64,000 nucleotides of DNA from Aminobacter carboxidus (GTDB taxonomy: Bacteria > Pseudomonadota > Alphaproteobacteria > Rhizobiales > Rhizobiaceae): assembly GCF_014863355.1 (NCBI RefSeq), contig NZ_JACZEP010000014.1, positions 39,999-103,998 of the forward strand, given 5' to 3'. The notes below the pieces were generated by a model. It searched no databases. It saw nothing but the letters and a program-made list of their open reading frames with translations, and was not told the DNA's origin. The position numbers and the translations under genes are program-made. This document shows positions 1-9,191 of this stretch, one piece after another (position 1 is the first letter of the stretch; every line of letters starts with the position of its first letter).

Positions 1-2
1 CG

Positions 3-704
<702 letters not shown>

Positions 705-730
705 GCCTCCTGCCCCCAGCAGACCATTTC

Positions 731-766
731 AAAGCCCCGCCCGGTCATCCGAGGCGGGGCTTTTCG
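731..766 (+). terminator. Rho-independent terminator of prs
   Basis: Perfect GC-rich stem AAAGCCCCGCC / GGCGGGGCTTTT with a T-run, 27 bases after the prs stop. The stem is flanked by A-run and T-run, so it may also stop transcription of the convergent chrA gene. Confidence 0.85.
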
Positions 767-781
767 TTGCGCCTATGCCGT

Positions 782-2110
782 TCAGGACAGCTGCCACGCC
801 ATGCCGGCAAGCGCCGAGACGGCGAGGACTGCGATCATGTGGGCGTGGAAGCGGATCAGCGCCACGCCGGCGGCGACGGCGATGGTTGCCGCAAGCCAGT
901 CAAAACTGCCGAAATCGAGTACCGGCAGCGCGAACGGCCCCCAATTGACCTCCCCGACATTGCCGAACAGCACATGCAGCGCAAACCACACTGCGAGGTT
1001 GGCGATGATGCCGACGACGGCGGCGGTGACGGCGGACAAGGCGCTGGCCAGCCAACGCACATTGCGGAGGGTCTCGACATAGGGCGCGCCGACGAAAATC
1101 CACAGGAAGCACGGCACGAAGGTGAACCACAGCGTGACTGCGGCTCCGGCGACACCGCCAGTGAGCGGGGCCAAGGCCGAAAGCCTGGCACCGCCAAGGA
1201 AGCCGACGAAGACCAGCACCAGGATCAGCGGCCCCGGCGTCGTCTCGGCAAGGCCGAGGCCGGTCAGCATTTCGTCCGGCTTGAGCCAGCCATGCACCTC
1301 GACCGCCTGCTGGGCGACATAGGCCAACACCGCATAGGCGCCGCCGAAGGTCACTGCCGCCATCTTGGAGAAGAACGTCGCTTCGGCGGTGAAGACGTGA
1401 CCGGGTCCAAGCAACTGCCACAAGGCGATCAGCGGCACGAACCAGATCGCCAGCCAGACGGCGAGTGTGGAGAAGAACCGCCGGGCACTCGGCTTCGTCC
1501 ATTCCGGCATGGCATAGGCGATTTCCGGCTCGACTTTCGACGATGCCTTGCTCGTGGTGACCCCGAGCACATGCATCAGCGCGCCTGACGTCGCCGCAGC
1601 CGCGATGATCAGCGGGAACGGCAGCTTGAGAAAGGCGATGGCGACGAAGGCTGCGATGGCAAGAATGACCATACTGCCGTTCTTCAGCGCCCGCTTCGAC
1701 ACCTTGATCAGCGCCTCAAGCACGACGGCCAGCACCGCCGCCTTGAGCCCGAACAGCAGCCCCTGCACCAAAGTGACATGGCCGACGGTCAGATAGATCG
1801 CCGAAAGTGCTGATATGACCAATGCGCCGGGCAAGACGAACAGCAGCCCGGCGACCAGCCCGCCCCTGACGCCGTGCATCAGCCAACCGGAGTAGGTCGC
1901 CAGCTGCATCGCCTCAGGCCCAGGCAGCAGCATGCAGTAGTTGAGCGCATGCAGGAAACGCGGCTCGTCGAGCCAGCGTTTCTCGTCGACGAGGATCTTG
2001 TGCATCAGCGCGATCTGTCCGGCCGGTCCGCCGAACGACAAAAGCCCGATCTTGGCGAAGGTCCGCGTCGCCTCCCCGAATGAGGGAGCCTTGAAAGGCG
2101 TCGTGTCCAT
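782..2110 (-). CDS. chrA: Chromate efflux transporter ChrA
   Basis: 442-aa inner-membrane protein of the CHR family (long, two-domain form), which exports chromate. The N-terminal CHR motif is visible as FAKIGLLSFGGPAGQ near residue 15, followed by the conserved LPGPEAMQLATY stretch. The second half repeats the pattern (VTFGGAYAVLAYV, then GLGLAETTPGPLILV). Many hydrophobic segments are present. The frame is open a further 70 codons upstream, but that stretch is antisense to the chrB-like gene and looks non-coding. The chosen ATG lies one base after the stop of that gene, the usual arrangement for a translationally coupled chrBA pair. Confidence 0.92.
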   Translation of the reverse strand: MDTTPFKAPSFGEATRTFAKIGLLSFGGPAGQIALMHKILVDEKRWLDEPRFLHALNYCMLLPGPEAMQLATYSGWLMHGVRGGLVAGLLFVLPGALVISALSAIYLTVGHVTLVQGLLFGLKAAVLAVVLEALIKVSKRALKNGSMVILAIAAFVAIAFLKLPFPLIIAAAATSGALMHVLGVTTSKASSKVEPEIAYAMPEWTKPSARRFFSTLAVWLAIWFVPLIALWQLLGPGHVFTAEATFFSKMAAVTFGGAYAVLAYVAQQAVEVHGWLKPDEMLTGLGLAETTPGPLILVLVFVGFLGGARLSALAPLTGGVAGAAVTLWFTFVPCFLWIFVGAPYVETLRNVRWLASALSAVTAAVVGIIANLAVWFALHVLFGNVGEVNWGPFALPVLDFGSFDWLAATIAVAAGVALIRFHAHMIAVLAVSALAGMAWQLS

Positions 2111-2111
2111 G

Positions 2112-2924
2112 TCAGATCGCCTTTGCCGGCCAGTTGTGGGTTTCCGACCTGGCGTAGCGGCACCAACCATACAACGCGTCGTAGATCGCCATACCCTTTT
2201 CCAGCTGCGCGAGGTCATCGTCCTCGATCGCCGACAGGCCCAGAGATATAGCAAGCAGACCGGCTGCTTGCGGCTCCAGGTCGAGCTGGGCCGTGTCGGC
2301 ACCGCGCACGATGCGGGCAAGATGCAGCAGCGCAGGATCGCTCAGCCCGAACTCCGAAATCAGCGTGTCGAAAGTGCATTCATCGCCGCGATGCGAATAG
2401 TGCACGTCCTTGATATCATAGGGTATGGCGCCGATCTCGTCAGCGACGTCCTTGACCCATTCGGCCGAGACGAAATGGAAGACCGCTAGCGGATCGATGA
2501 AACGCCGGATCAGCCAGGGACAGGCGATGCGGTCGATCTTGGGTCGCGACCGTGTCACCCAAACGCTTGATACCGGCAAGCCTGGTTCAAGTCCCGGCGC
2601 CTTGCGGGCAACGACCAGCCCGCCGGCGGCAATCCACGCATCGATGCCACCTTCGAGCATCGAGACGTTTGCCCCCTCGGTAGCCAGAAGCGCTGCGGCG
2701 ATCTCGCTGACATTGTGGCCGTGGGCGCAGTAGACGACGAGCTGGCGGGCGGCGGGCAATTGCCGCAGCCATTCGGCCGACTTCATGTGATCGCGCCACA
2801 CAGCACCTGCAATGCGCGTCGGCGCCGCCGCGAAGGCTGCCGCCCTGCGAACATCGACGATCAGCGGGCACCTGTCGGTACCGAGAAGCGGGATCAGTTG
2901 TTGGGGTGTGATCATCCTGGGCAT
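2112..2924 (-). CDS. Rhodanese / chromate-resistance (ChrB-type) fusion protein
   Basis: 270-aa protein with two parts. Residues 1-105 form a rhodanese domain with the active-site loop CAHGHN (Cys plus oxyanion loop). Residues about 115-260 form the chromate-resistance domain, with the WVTRSRPKIDRIACPWLIRR motif and the later HRGDECTFD block typical of ChrB C-terminal domains. It is immediately upstream of chrA, so a role in sensing or detoxifying chromate is likely. Start chosen at ATG 2924 because GGAGG lies 6 bases upstream; the frame runs 14 codons further. It lacks the N-terminal ChrB regulatory domain, so it is probably an accessory enzyme and not the repressor. Confidence 0.82.
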   Translation of the reverse strand: MPRMITPQQLIPLLGTDRCPLIVDVRRAAAFAAAPTRIAGAVWRDHMKSAEWLRQLPAARQLVVYCAHGHNVSEIAAALLATEGANVSMLEGGIDAWIAAGGLVVARKAPGLEPGLPVSSVWVTRSRPKIDRIACPWLIRRFIDPLAVFHFVSAEWVKDVADEIGAIPYDIKDVHYSHRGDECTFDTLISEFGLSDPALLHLARIVRGADTAQLDLEPQAAGLLAISLGLSAIEDDDLAQLEKGMAIYDALYGWCRYARSETHNWPAKAI

Positions 2925-3034
2925 GGTTTTCCTCCGCATACCAAGCGAAGGCGGAACTTGGGCCACCGGGCCTCACGGGGAGTCCACCATGCCCCCGGTA
3001 TGTGAATTCTATTTGAAAGCGGCCGCCGGTTCAA

Positions 3035-3799
3035 TCACCTGAGCACGCCATCGAGCGCCGGCAGGCCGATGATCGCCGCCGTCGCGATCAGCGCGTAGCA
3101 GATGCGCCGAAAGGTCGCCTCGTTGGCGCGGCTGAACAGGTGTGAGCCGATGTACAGGCCGATCGCGAAGGTCGGCCCTATGGTCAGCGACAGCCCCACC
3201 GTCTCCCAGGTCAGCAATCCGGCGACGAGGTAGCTCGAAATCGACAGCACGCTCGATATGGCGAAATAGAGCACGATGTTGGCCCGTACCGTCAGCGGCG
3301 GGATCGCCCCGCCGAGCCAGTAGGCGACGACGGGCGGCCCGCCGACCTGGGCGGCACCCGAAAACAGCCCCGAGGTCACGCCTACAGCGGCTGTCAGGCT
3401 GGCATGCGGGCGGCCATGGTAGCGCCAGCCCGACATCAGCAGCGCAAGCAACCCAACGACAATGGCAACGATCGCCCAGCGGATCACCACGCCGTCGACA
3501 TGGGTGAGCAGGTAGGTGCCCGTGGGCACGCCGACGGCGGCCCCGAGCGCCATTACGCCGACATTGGCGCGGTCGGCACCGCGCCACGCATTGGGAATGA
3601 GCCCCGGCGTCAGGACCAGGTCGACGATCAAAAGCAGCGGCACCGCAAGCTTGGCGCCGATCAGCGAGCTTGCCACCGGCACGAAGATCAACGCCCCACC
3701 GAAGCCCGAGAAGCCGCGCGCGCAGCCGGCAATGAATGCGGCCACGACAAGCACCACGATGGTGGCGGTCGGCAGATGGAGCGGGAGAAGATCTTGCAT
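3035..3799 (-). CDS. Sulfite exporter TauE/SafE family permease
   Basis: About 254-aa polytopic membrane protein of the TauE/SafE family. The diagnostic N-terminal GFSGFGGALIFVP motif follows the first membrane helix, and a second related motif GLFSGAAQVGGPPVV sits at about residue 145, giving the internal two-fold repeat of the family. Substrates in the family are sulfite, sulfoacetate and similar small anions; none can be assigned here. The frame is open another 65 codons upstream, but the ATG at 3799 starts directly before the first hydrophobic helix. No clear Shine-Dalgarno is seen for it. It lies divergent from rplY. Confidence 0.85.
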   Translation of the reverse strand: MQDLLPLHLPTATIVVLVVAAFIAGCARGFSGFGGALIFVPVASSLIGAKLAVPLLLIVDLVLTPGLIPNAWRGADRANVGVMALGAAVGVPTGTYLLTHVDGVVIRWAIVAIVVGLLALLMSGWRYHGRPHASLTAAVGVTSGLFSGAAQVGGPPVVAYWLGGAIPPLTVRANIVLYFAISSVLSISSYLVAGLLTWETVGLSLTIGPTFAIGLYIGSHLFSRANEATFRRICYALIATAAIIGLPALDGVLR

Positions 3800-3912
3800 G
3801 GGTAAGTCGGCAGGTCCTGGCTGTTTCAGCCCGGCGTGATACAGGCATAGCGGCACATATGCGAGCAGCCACGGCGCCGCCAACGGGGGACCAGCCCCAA
3901 AGACCCCGGCGG

Positions 3913-3941
3913 TTGCACTTTTTGCCACCTTCGGATATAGA
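3913..3941 (+). promoter_or_regulatory. Sigma70-type promoter of rplY-pth
   Basis: TTGCAC, a 17-base spacer and TATAGA, about 128 bases before rplY. The implied leader contains a short GC hairpin (GGCGGAAGGCCGCC, around 3981-3994). Confidence 0.6.
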
Positions 3942-4068
3942 GCCGCCACCCGCGTAGACACCCTTGGAGGCAACGCGGCGGAAGGCCGCCTCACCCGGCG
4001 GCTTTCGACGTTTACGGATCAGGCTTCATGCCCGCCGTAGGCGCTCCATATAACCGAAAGGAAATGCC

Positions 4069-4680
4069 ATGAGCGAAACATACGAGCTCAAGGCCGAAGC
4101 ACGCGAACTGGTCGGTAAGGGGTCCGCCCGTGAAGTTCGTCGCAACGGTAAAGTGCCTGCAGTTATTTACGGCGACAAGCAGCCTCCCCTGGCCATCGCC
4201 CTGTCCTACAAGGACATCTTCTACAAGATCCATGGCGGCGGCTTCCTGACCACCGTGGCGACGATCGAAGTCGACGGCAAGAAGATCAAGGTTCTGCCGA
4301 AGGACTACCAGCTCGATCCGGTCCGTGACTTCCCGATGCACGTCGACTTCCTGCGCGTTGGCGCCAACACCGAAGTCAACGTCCAGGTTCCGGTTCACTT
4401 CATTAATGAAGAGAAGTCGCCCGGCATCAAGCGCGGCGGCACGCTGAACATCGTTCGTCACGAAGTCGAGTTCCACTGCCCGGCCAACGCGATCCCCGAG
4501 TTCATCACCGTCGATCTCGACGGCACCGACATCGGCGATTCGATCCACATCTCCGCCGTCAAGCTGCCGAAGGGCGTGAAGCCTGTCATCTCCGACCGCG
4601 ATTTCACCATCGCAACGATCGCCGGCACCTCGGCATCGAAGTCGGAAGAAGGCGCAACCGAGGCTGCCTCCGAGGCATAA
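4069..4680 (+). CDS. rplY: 50S ribosomal protein L25 (CTC/TL5 type)
   Basis: 203 aa, the long L25 form common in alphaproteobacteria. Residues about 1-95 are the 5S-rRNA-binding L25 domain ([22 protein letters not shown]) and about 100-190 the beta-rich TL5 C-terminal domain, ending in an acidic Ser/Ala/Glu tail. It binds 5S rRNA in the large subunit and is also known as general stress protein Ctc. GAAAGGAAA lies just before the ATG. The next gene, pth, starts 27 bases later, a widely conserved rplY-pth pairing, so both are probably cotranscribed from the promoter at 3913. Confidence 0.97.
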   Translation: MSETYELKAEARELVGKGSAREVRRNGKVPAVIYGDKQPPLAIALSYKDIFYKIHGGGFLTTVATIEVDGKKIKVLPKDYQLDPVRDFPMHVDFLRVGANTEVNVQVPVHFINEEKSPGIKRGGTLNIVRHEVEFHCPANAIPEFITVDLDGTDIGDSIHISAVKLPKGVKPVISDRDFTIATIAGTSASKSEEGATEAASEA

Positions 4681-4707
4681 TCGGCGCATACCCGGAGAAC
4701 CCCGAAC

Positions 4708-5445
4708 ATGCTGCTCTTTGCAGGTCTCGGCAATCCGGGTACGCAATACCAGAACAACCGGCACAATGTCGGCTACATGGCGGCGGACGCAATTGCCCGC
4801 CGCCATTCGTTTTCGCCCTGGACGAAGAAGTTCAAGGGTTTGATCGCTGAAGGCAACATCGGCGGCGAAAAGGTCATCCTTCTCAAGCCGCAGACCTTCA
4901 TGAACCTGTCCGGCCAGTCGGTCGGCGAAGCCCTGCGCTTCTACAAGCTCGAACCCTCGGACGTGACCGTCTTCTACGACGAGCTCGACCTCGTCGCCGG
5001 CAAGGTGCGGGTCAAGATCGGCGGTGGCGCCGGCGGTCACAACGGCATCCGCTCGATCGACCAGCACATTCCCAAGGATTATCGCCGCGTCCGCATCGGC
5101 ATCGGCCATCCCGGCGTCAAGGAAATGGTGCACGGCCATGTGCTCGGCGACTTCGCCAAGGCCGACAAGGAATGGCTTGAGGCGCTGCTCGACCTCATTG
5201 CCGACAGTTCCGATCTGCTGACCAAGGGTGACGACAACGGCTTCATGAACAAGGTCACTGTCGGCCTCCGCGACAAACTTCAGCCGACGGGCGCAAATGA
5301 CACCCCTCCGCCGAAGGTTGCCAAGCCGCAGGCGCCGAAGGCCCAGAGCCACATCCGCCAGGCCCGCCCGAACCAACCTGCAATCAAGGTTCCCGAAACC
5401 GGCCCGATGGCCGCGATGCTGAAGAAGCTGCTCGGCAAGGACTGA
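4708..5445 (+). CDS. pth: Peptidyl-tRNA hydrolase
   Basis: 245 aa. Releases peptides from peptidyl-tRNAs that drop off ribosomes. The core has GLGNPGTQY at the N-terminus, catalytic His19 in [17 protein letters not shown], Asp91 in YDELDL, and GGGAGGHNG in the middle. The enzyme core ends near residue 190. The last 50 residues are a Pro/Ala/Lys-rich extension common in rhizobial Pth but absent from the E. coli enzyme. Probably cotranscribed with rplY. Confidence 0.97.
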   Translation: MLLFAGLGNPGTQYQNNRHNVGYMAADAIARRHSFSPWTKKFKGLIAEGNIGGEKVILLKPQTFMNLSGQSVGEALRFYKLEPSDVTVFYDELDLVAGKVRVKIGGGAGGHNGIRSIDQHIPKDYRRVRIGIGHPGVKEMVHGHVLGDFAKADKEWLEALLDLIADSSDLLTKGDDNGFMNKVTVGLRDKLQPTGANDTPPPKVAKPQAPKAQSHIRQARPNQPAIKVPETGPMAAMLKKLLGKD

Positions 5446-5536
5446 ACGACCCCGCACAGACTTTCGCCTCGATCCATGCGATAAGGGCGCGCAATGCCCC
5501 CCGCAGTCCGACGCAACCGTCCGGCGAGGTGTCACC

Positions 5537-5944
5537 ATGCAAACCAAAACCGCATCCTGCTCCTGCGGGCAGCTGAGCATCGAGGTCAACGGCGCACCAC
5601 TGGGCGTCGGCATCTGCCACTGCCTCGCCTGCCAGCGCCGCACCGGCAGCGTCTTTGCCGCCCTCGCTGCCTTCGCCCCGCCCTATGCGGTCACGGGTAA
5701 GGCAACCGAATATCTGGGCGTCGGCGACAGGGGCTCGCGCTACACTTTCAGGTTCTGCACGGTCTGCGGCACCAACCTGTTCCACACCGAAGTCGGCGCT
5801 GAGCGCGCGTTCGTGGCAATGGCGGTCGGCGCATTCGCCGATCCGCAGTTTCCGCCTCCCGAGGACTCCGTCTACGACTGCCGCCGCCATTCATGGGTCC
5901 TCCTGCCTCCGGGTACCAAGGCCTACGACAAGGATCCGGACTGA
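5537..5944 (+). CDS. GFA (CENP-V/glutathione-dependent formaldehyde-activating) family protein
   Basis: 135-aa small zinc protein. Cysteine pairs are arranged as in the GFA fold: CSCGQL at residues 7-9, CHCLACQRRTGS near residue 32, and FCTVCGTNLFH near residue 75. Some relatives act on S-hydroxymethyl-glutathione, but most are of unknown function, so no reaction is assigned. GAGG is placed 8 bases before the ATG. It is followed about 100 bases later by a RibD-C reductase-like gene on the same strand. Confidence 0.85.
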   Translation: MQTKTASCSCGQLSIEVNGAPLGVGICHCLACQRRTGSVFAALAAFAPPYAVTGKATEYLGVGDRGSRYTFRFCTVCGTNLFHTEVGAERAFVAMAVGAFADPQFPPPEDSVYDCRRHSWVLLPPGTKAYDKDPD

Positions 5945-6045
5945 CAAGCGCCATCCAATGCCTTGTGCGCCCGGTGAAGGCTCCTGACATAAGCCCGACA
6001 GGCCTCATGGTAGGAAACACTCTGTGGCAACAAGGAACGGTTTCG

Positions 6046-6588
6046 ATGGTCGCTTCGCGCATTGACGACGTCATCTACATGTTTGCGATGTCGCTTGACG
6101 GCTTCATTGCCCGCGAGGACGGCGCGTTTGACTGGCTCGACAACTTTCCACCTGACGACGACTACGATTTTTCCGCGTTCATGGCGTCGCTGAGCGGCAT
6201 CGTCATGGGCCGCGCAACTTATGATGTCGTCAGCCGCGAACCGGAATGGGCGTACGCCCACTACCCTTGCCTGGTTGCCACCTCACGTCCTCTCGAGGAC
6301 CTGCCCGAAAACGCCGAAGCCATGGCTGGCACGCCAGCCGAAATGCTTGCCAATCTTCGCGCGCGAGGCGCCACCGGCCGCATCTGGCTGCTTGGCGGCG
6401 GCGACCTGGCCCGCCAGTTCATGGATGCCGGCCTGCTCGACACAATCGAGATCGGCACCATCCCCCTCATCCTCGGCTCGGGCTTGCAGGCTTTCGGCGG
6501 CAAACAGGCAGATCGCTGGCTCGAACTCGCCTTTGCCAAGCCGTTGGCCAACGGTGCAGTGCATATGCAGTACCGCGTGCGACGCTGA
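6046..6588 (+). CDS. Dihydrofolate reductase / RibD C-terminal family protein
   Basis: 180 aa. Begins with the family pattern IDDVIYMFAMSLDGFIA, followed by FMASLSGIVMGRATYDVV and a C-terminal IWLLGGGDLARQFMDAGLLDTIEI block, all characteristic of the RibD-C (pyrimidine reductase-like) domain that uses NADPH. These stand-alone proteins are often called dihydrofolate reductases but are not FolA. The physiological substrate is unknown. Start chosen at 6046 because AAGGAA lies 8 bases upstream; the frame is open 51 codons further into the end of the GFA gene. Confidence 0.85.
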   Translation: MVASRIDDVIYMFAMSLDGFIAREDGAFDWLDNFPPDDDYDFSAFMASLSGIVMGRATYDVVSREPEWAYAHYPCLVATSRPLEDLPENAEAMAGTPAEMLANLRARGATGRIWLLGGGDLARQFMDAGLLDTIEIGTIPLILGSGLQAFGGKQADRWLELAFAKPLANGAVHMQYRVRR

Positions 6589-6592
6589 AAGA

Positions 6593-6622
6593 CTTGACGA
6601 TCTTAGGCCCTATCGCCCATAG
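6593..6622 (+). promoter_or_regulatory. Candidate promoter of ychF
   Basis: CTTGAC-like -35 (TTGACG at 6594), 17-base spacer and CCATAG, 41 bases before the ychF start. The -10 match is weak, so this is an inference. Confidence 0.35.
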
Positions 6623-6662
6623 CCCTGAGCAAATTCCGATTTCCCGATAGGACCAGAAGACC

Positions 6663-7766
6663 ATGGGTTTCAAATGCGGCATCGTCGGCCTGCCCAACGT
6701 TGGCAAATCGACGCTTTTCAACGCGCTGACGCGCACCGCCGCCGCACAGGCGGCGAACTATCCGTTCTGCACCATCGAGCCGAACACCGGCGAGGTCGCG
6801 GTGCCGGATCCGCGTCTCAAGCAGTTGGCCAACATCGCCAAGTCGAAGGAGATCATCCCGACCCGCATCTCCTTCGTCGACATTGCCGGCCTGGTGCGCG
6901 GCGCCTCGAAAGGTGAAGGCCTGGGCAACCAGTTCCTCGCCAACATCCGCGAGGTCGACGCCATCGTGCATGTGCTGCGCTGCTTCGAAGACGACGACAT
7001 CACCCATGTCGAAGGCCGCATCGACCCCGTCGCCGACGCCGAGACGGTCGAGACCGAACTGATGCTCGCCGATCTCGAAAGCCTCGAGCGTCGCATCGTG
7101 CAGTTCCGCAAGCGCGCCGCCAGCAAGGACAAGGAAGCGACAACCGTCCTGCCGATGATGGAGCAGGCGCTCGCTTTGTTGCAGGACGGCAAGCCGGCGC
7201 GCCTGCTGCTCAAGGGCATATCAGCCGAAGACCTCGAAATCCTGCAGGGCCTGAACCTTTTGACCTCGCATCCGGTGCTCTATGTCTGCAACGTCGCCGA
7301 AAGCGACGCTGCGACCGGCAACGAACACACCCAGGCCGTCCAGAAGATGGCCGAGGCGCAAGGTGCCGGCGTGGTCGTCATCTCGGCTGCGATCGAAGCC
7401 GAAGTGGCGCAACTCCCCGACGAGGAAGCCCAGGAATTCCTCGCCGATCTCGGCCTCGACGAGCCGGGCCTCGATAAGCTGATCCGCGCCGGCTACGAGC
7501 TGCTGCACCTGATCACCTATTTCACCGTCGGCCCCAAGGAAACGCGCGCCTGGACCGTGCACAAGGGCGCCAAGGCGCCGCAGGCGGCCGGTGTCATCCA
7601 CACCGACTTCGAACGCGGCTTCATCCGCGCCCAGACCATCGCCTTCAACGACTTCGTCACGCTTGGCGGCGAAGTCCCGGCCAAGGAAGCCGGCAAGGCG
7701 CGCGACGAAGGCAAGGAATATGTCGTCCAGGACGGCGACGTGATGCTGTTCAAGTTCAACACCTGA
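6663..7766 (+). CDS. ychF: Redox-regulated ATPase YchF (Obg-like)
   Basis: 367 aa, full family length. TRAFAC-class P-loop protein that prefers ATP. The N-terminal G domain has GLPNVGKST (P-loop, near residue 8), the switch DIAGLVRGASKGEGLGNQFL and, in place of NKxD, a YVCNVAE stretch. A helical coiled insertion (residues about 130-190) and a C-terminal TGS-like domain follow (YFTVGPKETRAWT, VIHTDFERGFIRAQ). It associates with ribosomes and affects oxidative-stress responses in other bacteria. A strong terminator follows directly. Confidence 0.97.
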   Translation: MGFKCGIVGLPNVGKSTLFNALTRTAAAQAANYPFCTIEPNTGEVAVPDPRLKQLANIAKSKEIIPTRISFVDIAGLVRGASKGEGLGNQFLANIREVDAIVHVLRCFEDDDITHVEGRIDPVADAETVETELMLADLESLERRIVQFRKRAASKDKEATTVLPMMEQALALLQDGKPARLLLKGISAEDLEILQGLNLLTSHPVLYVCNVAESDAATGNEHTQAVQKMAEAQGAGVVVISAAIEAEVAQLPDEEAQEFLADLGLDEPGLDKLIRAGYELLHLITYFTVGPKETRAWTVHKGAKAPQAAGVIHTDFERGFIRAQTIAFNDFVTLGGEVPAKEAGKARDEGKEYVVQDGDVMLFKFNT

Positions 7767-7791
7767 TCACCTGGCCGTCGCGTCCGCATAC

Positions 7792-7822
7792 GAAAAGCCC
7801 CGCGTCGCGGGGCTTTTTCTTT
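7792..7822 (+). terminator. Rho-independent terminator of ychF
   Basis: AAAAGCCCCGCG / CGCGGGGCTTTTT with a very short loop and a T-run, 27 bases after the ychF stop. Confidence 0.9.
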
Positions 7823-7881
7823 TGGCGCGGGCGATGAGCCAGTTGCACGTCCGGCTTTCGGTCTACGCGCATCCCGAGGAG

Positions 7882-7898
7882 TTAACCTTTTGCTAACC
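7882..7898 (+). promoter_or_regulatory. CtrA-box-like motif before the sRNA candidate
   Basis: TTAA-N7-CTAACC, one base from the alphaproteobacterial CtrA full site TTAA-N7-TTAAC. It lies about 20-30 bases before the start of the structured element described next. Sequence match only. Confidence 0.3.
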
Positions 7899-7904
7899 AA
7901 CCTT

Positions 7905-8014
7905 GGCTACGGTCGTCTGGAGATTTGCAGATCGTCTCCAGCTTTGACCACGGATGTACTGGCACTGGATGTTGAGACGCTAGAGAAAGGTCGGGGTCAC
8001 CCCGGCCTTTTTTG
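7905..8014 (+). ncRNA. Candidate small RNA with an 18-nt motif shared with the csp 3' region
   Basis: About 110 bases with no plausible protein but clear RNA-like architecture. A first hairpin is CTGGAGA (7917-7923) paired with TCTCCAG (7935-7941). Next comes TGACCACGGATGTACTGG (7945-7962), identical to 43922-43939 downstream of the cold-shock gene; there CCA/TGG closes a loop carrying CGGATGTAC. A Rho-independent terminator follows (stem 7987-7996 / 8000-8009 with six Ts). The rest of the 464-base gap between ychF and the APH gene (8015-8230) shows nothing I can name. Confidence 0.45.
7987..8014 (+). terminator. Rho-independent terminator of the sRNA candidate
   Basis: 10-bp stem AAGGTCGGGG / CCCCGGCCTT (one G-T wobble), 3-base loop, run of six Ts. 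It is more than 200 bases past ychF, which has its own terminator, so it implies a separate short transcript. Confidence 0.8.
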
Positions 8015-8230
8015 TTTTCGCACGGTCAGGACGGCGACGTCATGCGGCCAAATCCAGCACCTGGACCGGCTCGATACTCTGTTCACTTCAAGCACTGGCT
8101 GCGTCATCACGAAACGTAGACCGCCTGACCAGATTGTTCTCGACGGCCCACCTTCGAATACCTATCTGCGCCCCAAGCAAGAACAGCAGCGATGCTGCCC
8201 GGCGCAGCAAGCGTATCCTTGAGGGGACAG

Positions 8231-9025
8231 ATGACGCAGCACGCACATTTCGAGATCGATCTTCCCGCGTCGTTGTGTTTAGCGCTGGCCGGCTACGACT
8301 GGCAGCAGCAAACCATCGGCCATTCGGATGCGGGTGTGTTCAAGCTTGCCGCTGGCGGCAAACCGACGTTGTTTCTCAAGACCGAGGTGTCAGGCGACTT
8401 CGCCGAGCTGCCAGACGAGATCGTTCGGCTGCGCTGGCTGGGCAGCCAGGGCATCCCTTGCCCTGAAGTCATCGTCTACGAGACTCATGCCGGTCACAAC
8501 TGGCTTTTGATGAGCGCGGTTGCCGGACGGGACCTCGTCTCGCAACAATCCGAGCCCGGCGAGGCCATCGCCATCATGGCCGAAGCGCTGCGGCGGCTGC
8601 ACGCCCTCGATATCGCCGCCTGCCCTTTCGACCACCGCCTTGGGCAACGTATCGCCGTGGCCAAAGCCCGCGCCGACGCCGGCGAGGTCGACGAAGACGA
8701 TTTCGACGACGAACGGCTGGGTCAAACCGCGCAGCAGGTGTTTGAGCAGCTTGTGGCGCGGCGGCCGGTGTCCGAAACGCTGGTTGTCACGCATGGCGAC
8801 GCCTCGATGCCGAACTTCATCGCCGATGGCGGCCGCTTCACCGGCTTCATCGACTGCAGCCGGCTTGGCGTCGCAGATCTCCACCAGGACCTGGCGCTTG
8901 CCTGCTGGAGCATCCAGTACAATCTTGGGGAAGAGTGGGTGGCCCCGTTCCTCGCGCTTTACGGCCTGCCCGAGGCGGATGCGAACAAGCTCTCCTACTA
9001 CCAGTTGCTCGACGAATTCTTCTGA
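8231..9025 (+). CDS. APH(3')-type aminoglycoside phosphotransferase
   Basis: 264 aa, the usual APH(3') length. The Brenner motif is His188-Gly-Asp190 (in VVTHGDASMPN), with Ser where Cys or Tyr is typical of plasmid-borne enzymes. The metal-binding Asp208 lies in FIDCSRLGVADLHQDLAL, very close to the APH(3')-II pattern. The N-terminal lobe Lys (FLKTEV) and the C-terminal YYQLLDEFF helix are present. This suggests ATP-dependent 3'-phosphorylation of kanamycin/neomycin-type drugs, though chromosomal homologues need not confer resistance. GAGGGG lies 4 bases before the ATG. Base composition is like the neighbours, so recent acquisition is not evident. Confidence 0.85.
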   Translation: MTQHAHFEIDLPASLCLALAGYDWQQQTIGHSDAGVFKLAAGGKPTLFLKTEVSGDFAELPDEIVRLRWLGSQGIPCPEVIVYETHAGHNWLLMSAVAGRDLVSQQSEPGEAIAIMAEALRRLHALDIAACPFDHRLGQRIAVAKARADAGEVDEDDFDDERLGQTAQQVFEQLVARRPVSETLVVTHGDASMPNFIADGGRFTGFIDCSRLGVADLHQDLALACWSIQYNLGEEWVAPFLALYGLPEADANKLSYYQLLDEFF

Positions 9026-9191
9026 GCGGCCGTCTGCCCAGCGCTACCTTGCCGATTTGCAACTTGACGTCACAGCCGCCCAGGTCTATCGCGCCTAGGC
9101 GCTGGCCCGGCCATTCGAGACCCCGCCGGCGCAATCCAGCAACCCCGCCCGCGTTCGGGCACGATATCAGCTCCAGTATGGGAGACCGGCG

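Noticed and set aside
4012..5643. 543-codon minus-strand open frame
   Set aside because: Antisense to rplY and pth, which are certain genes; composition is that of a shadow frame.
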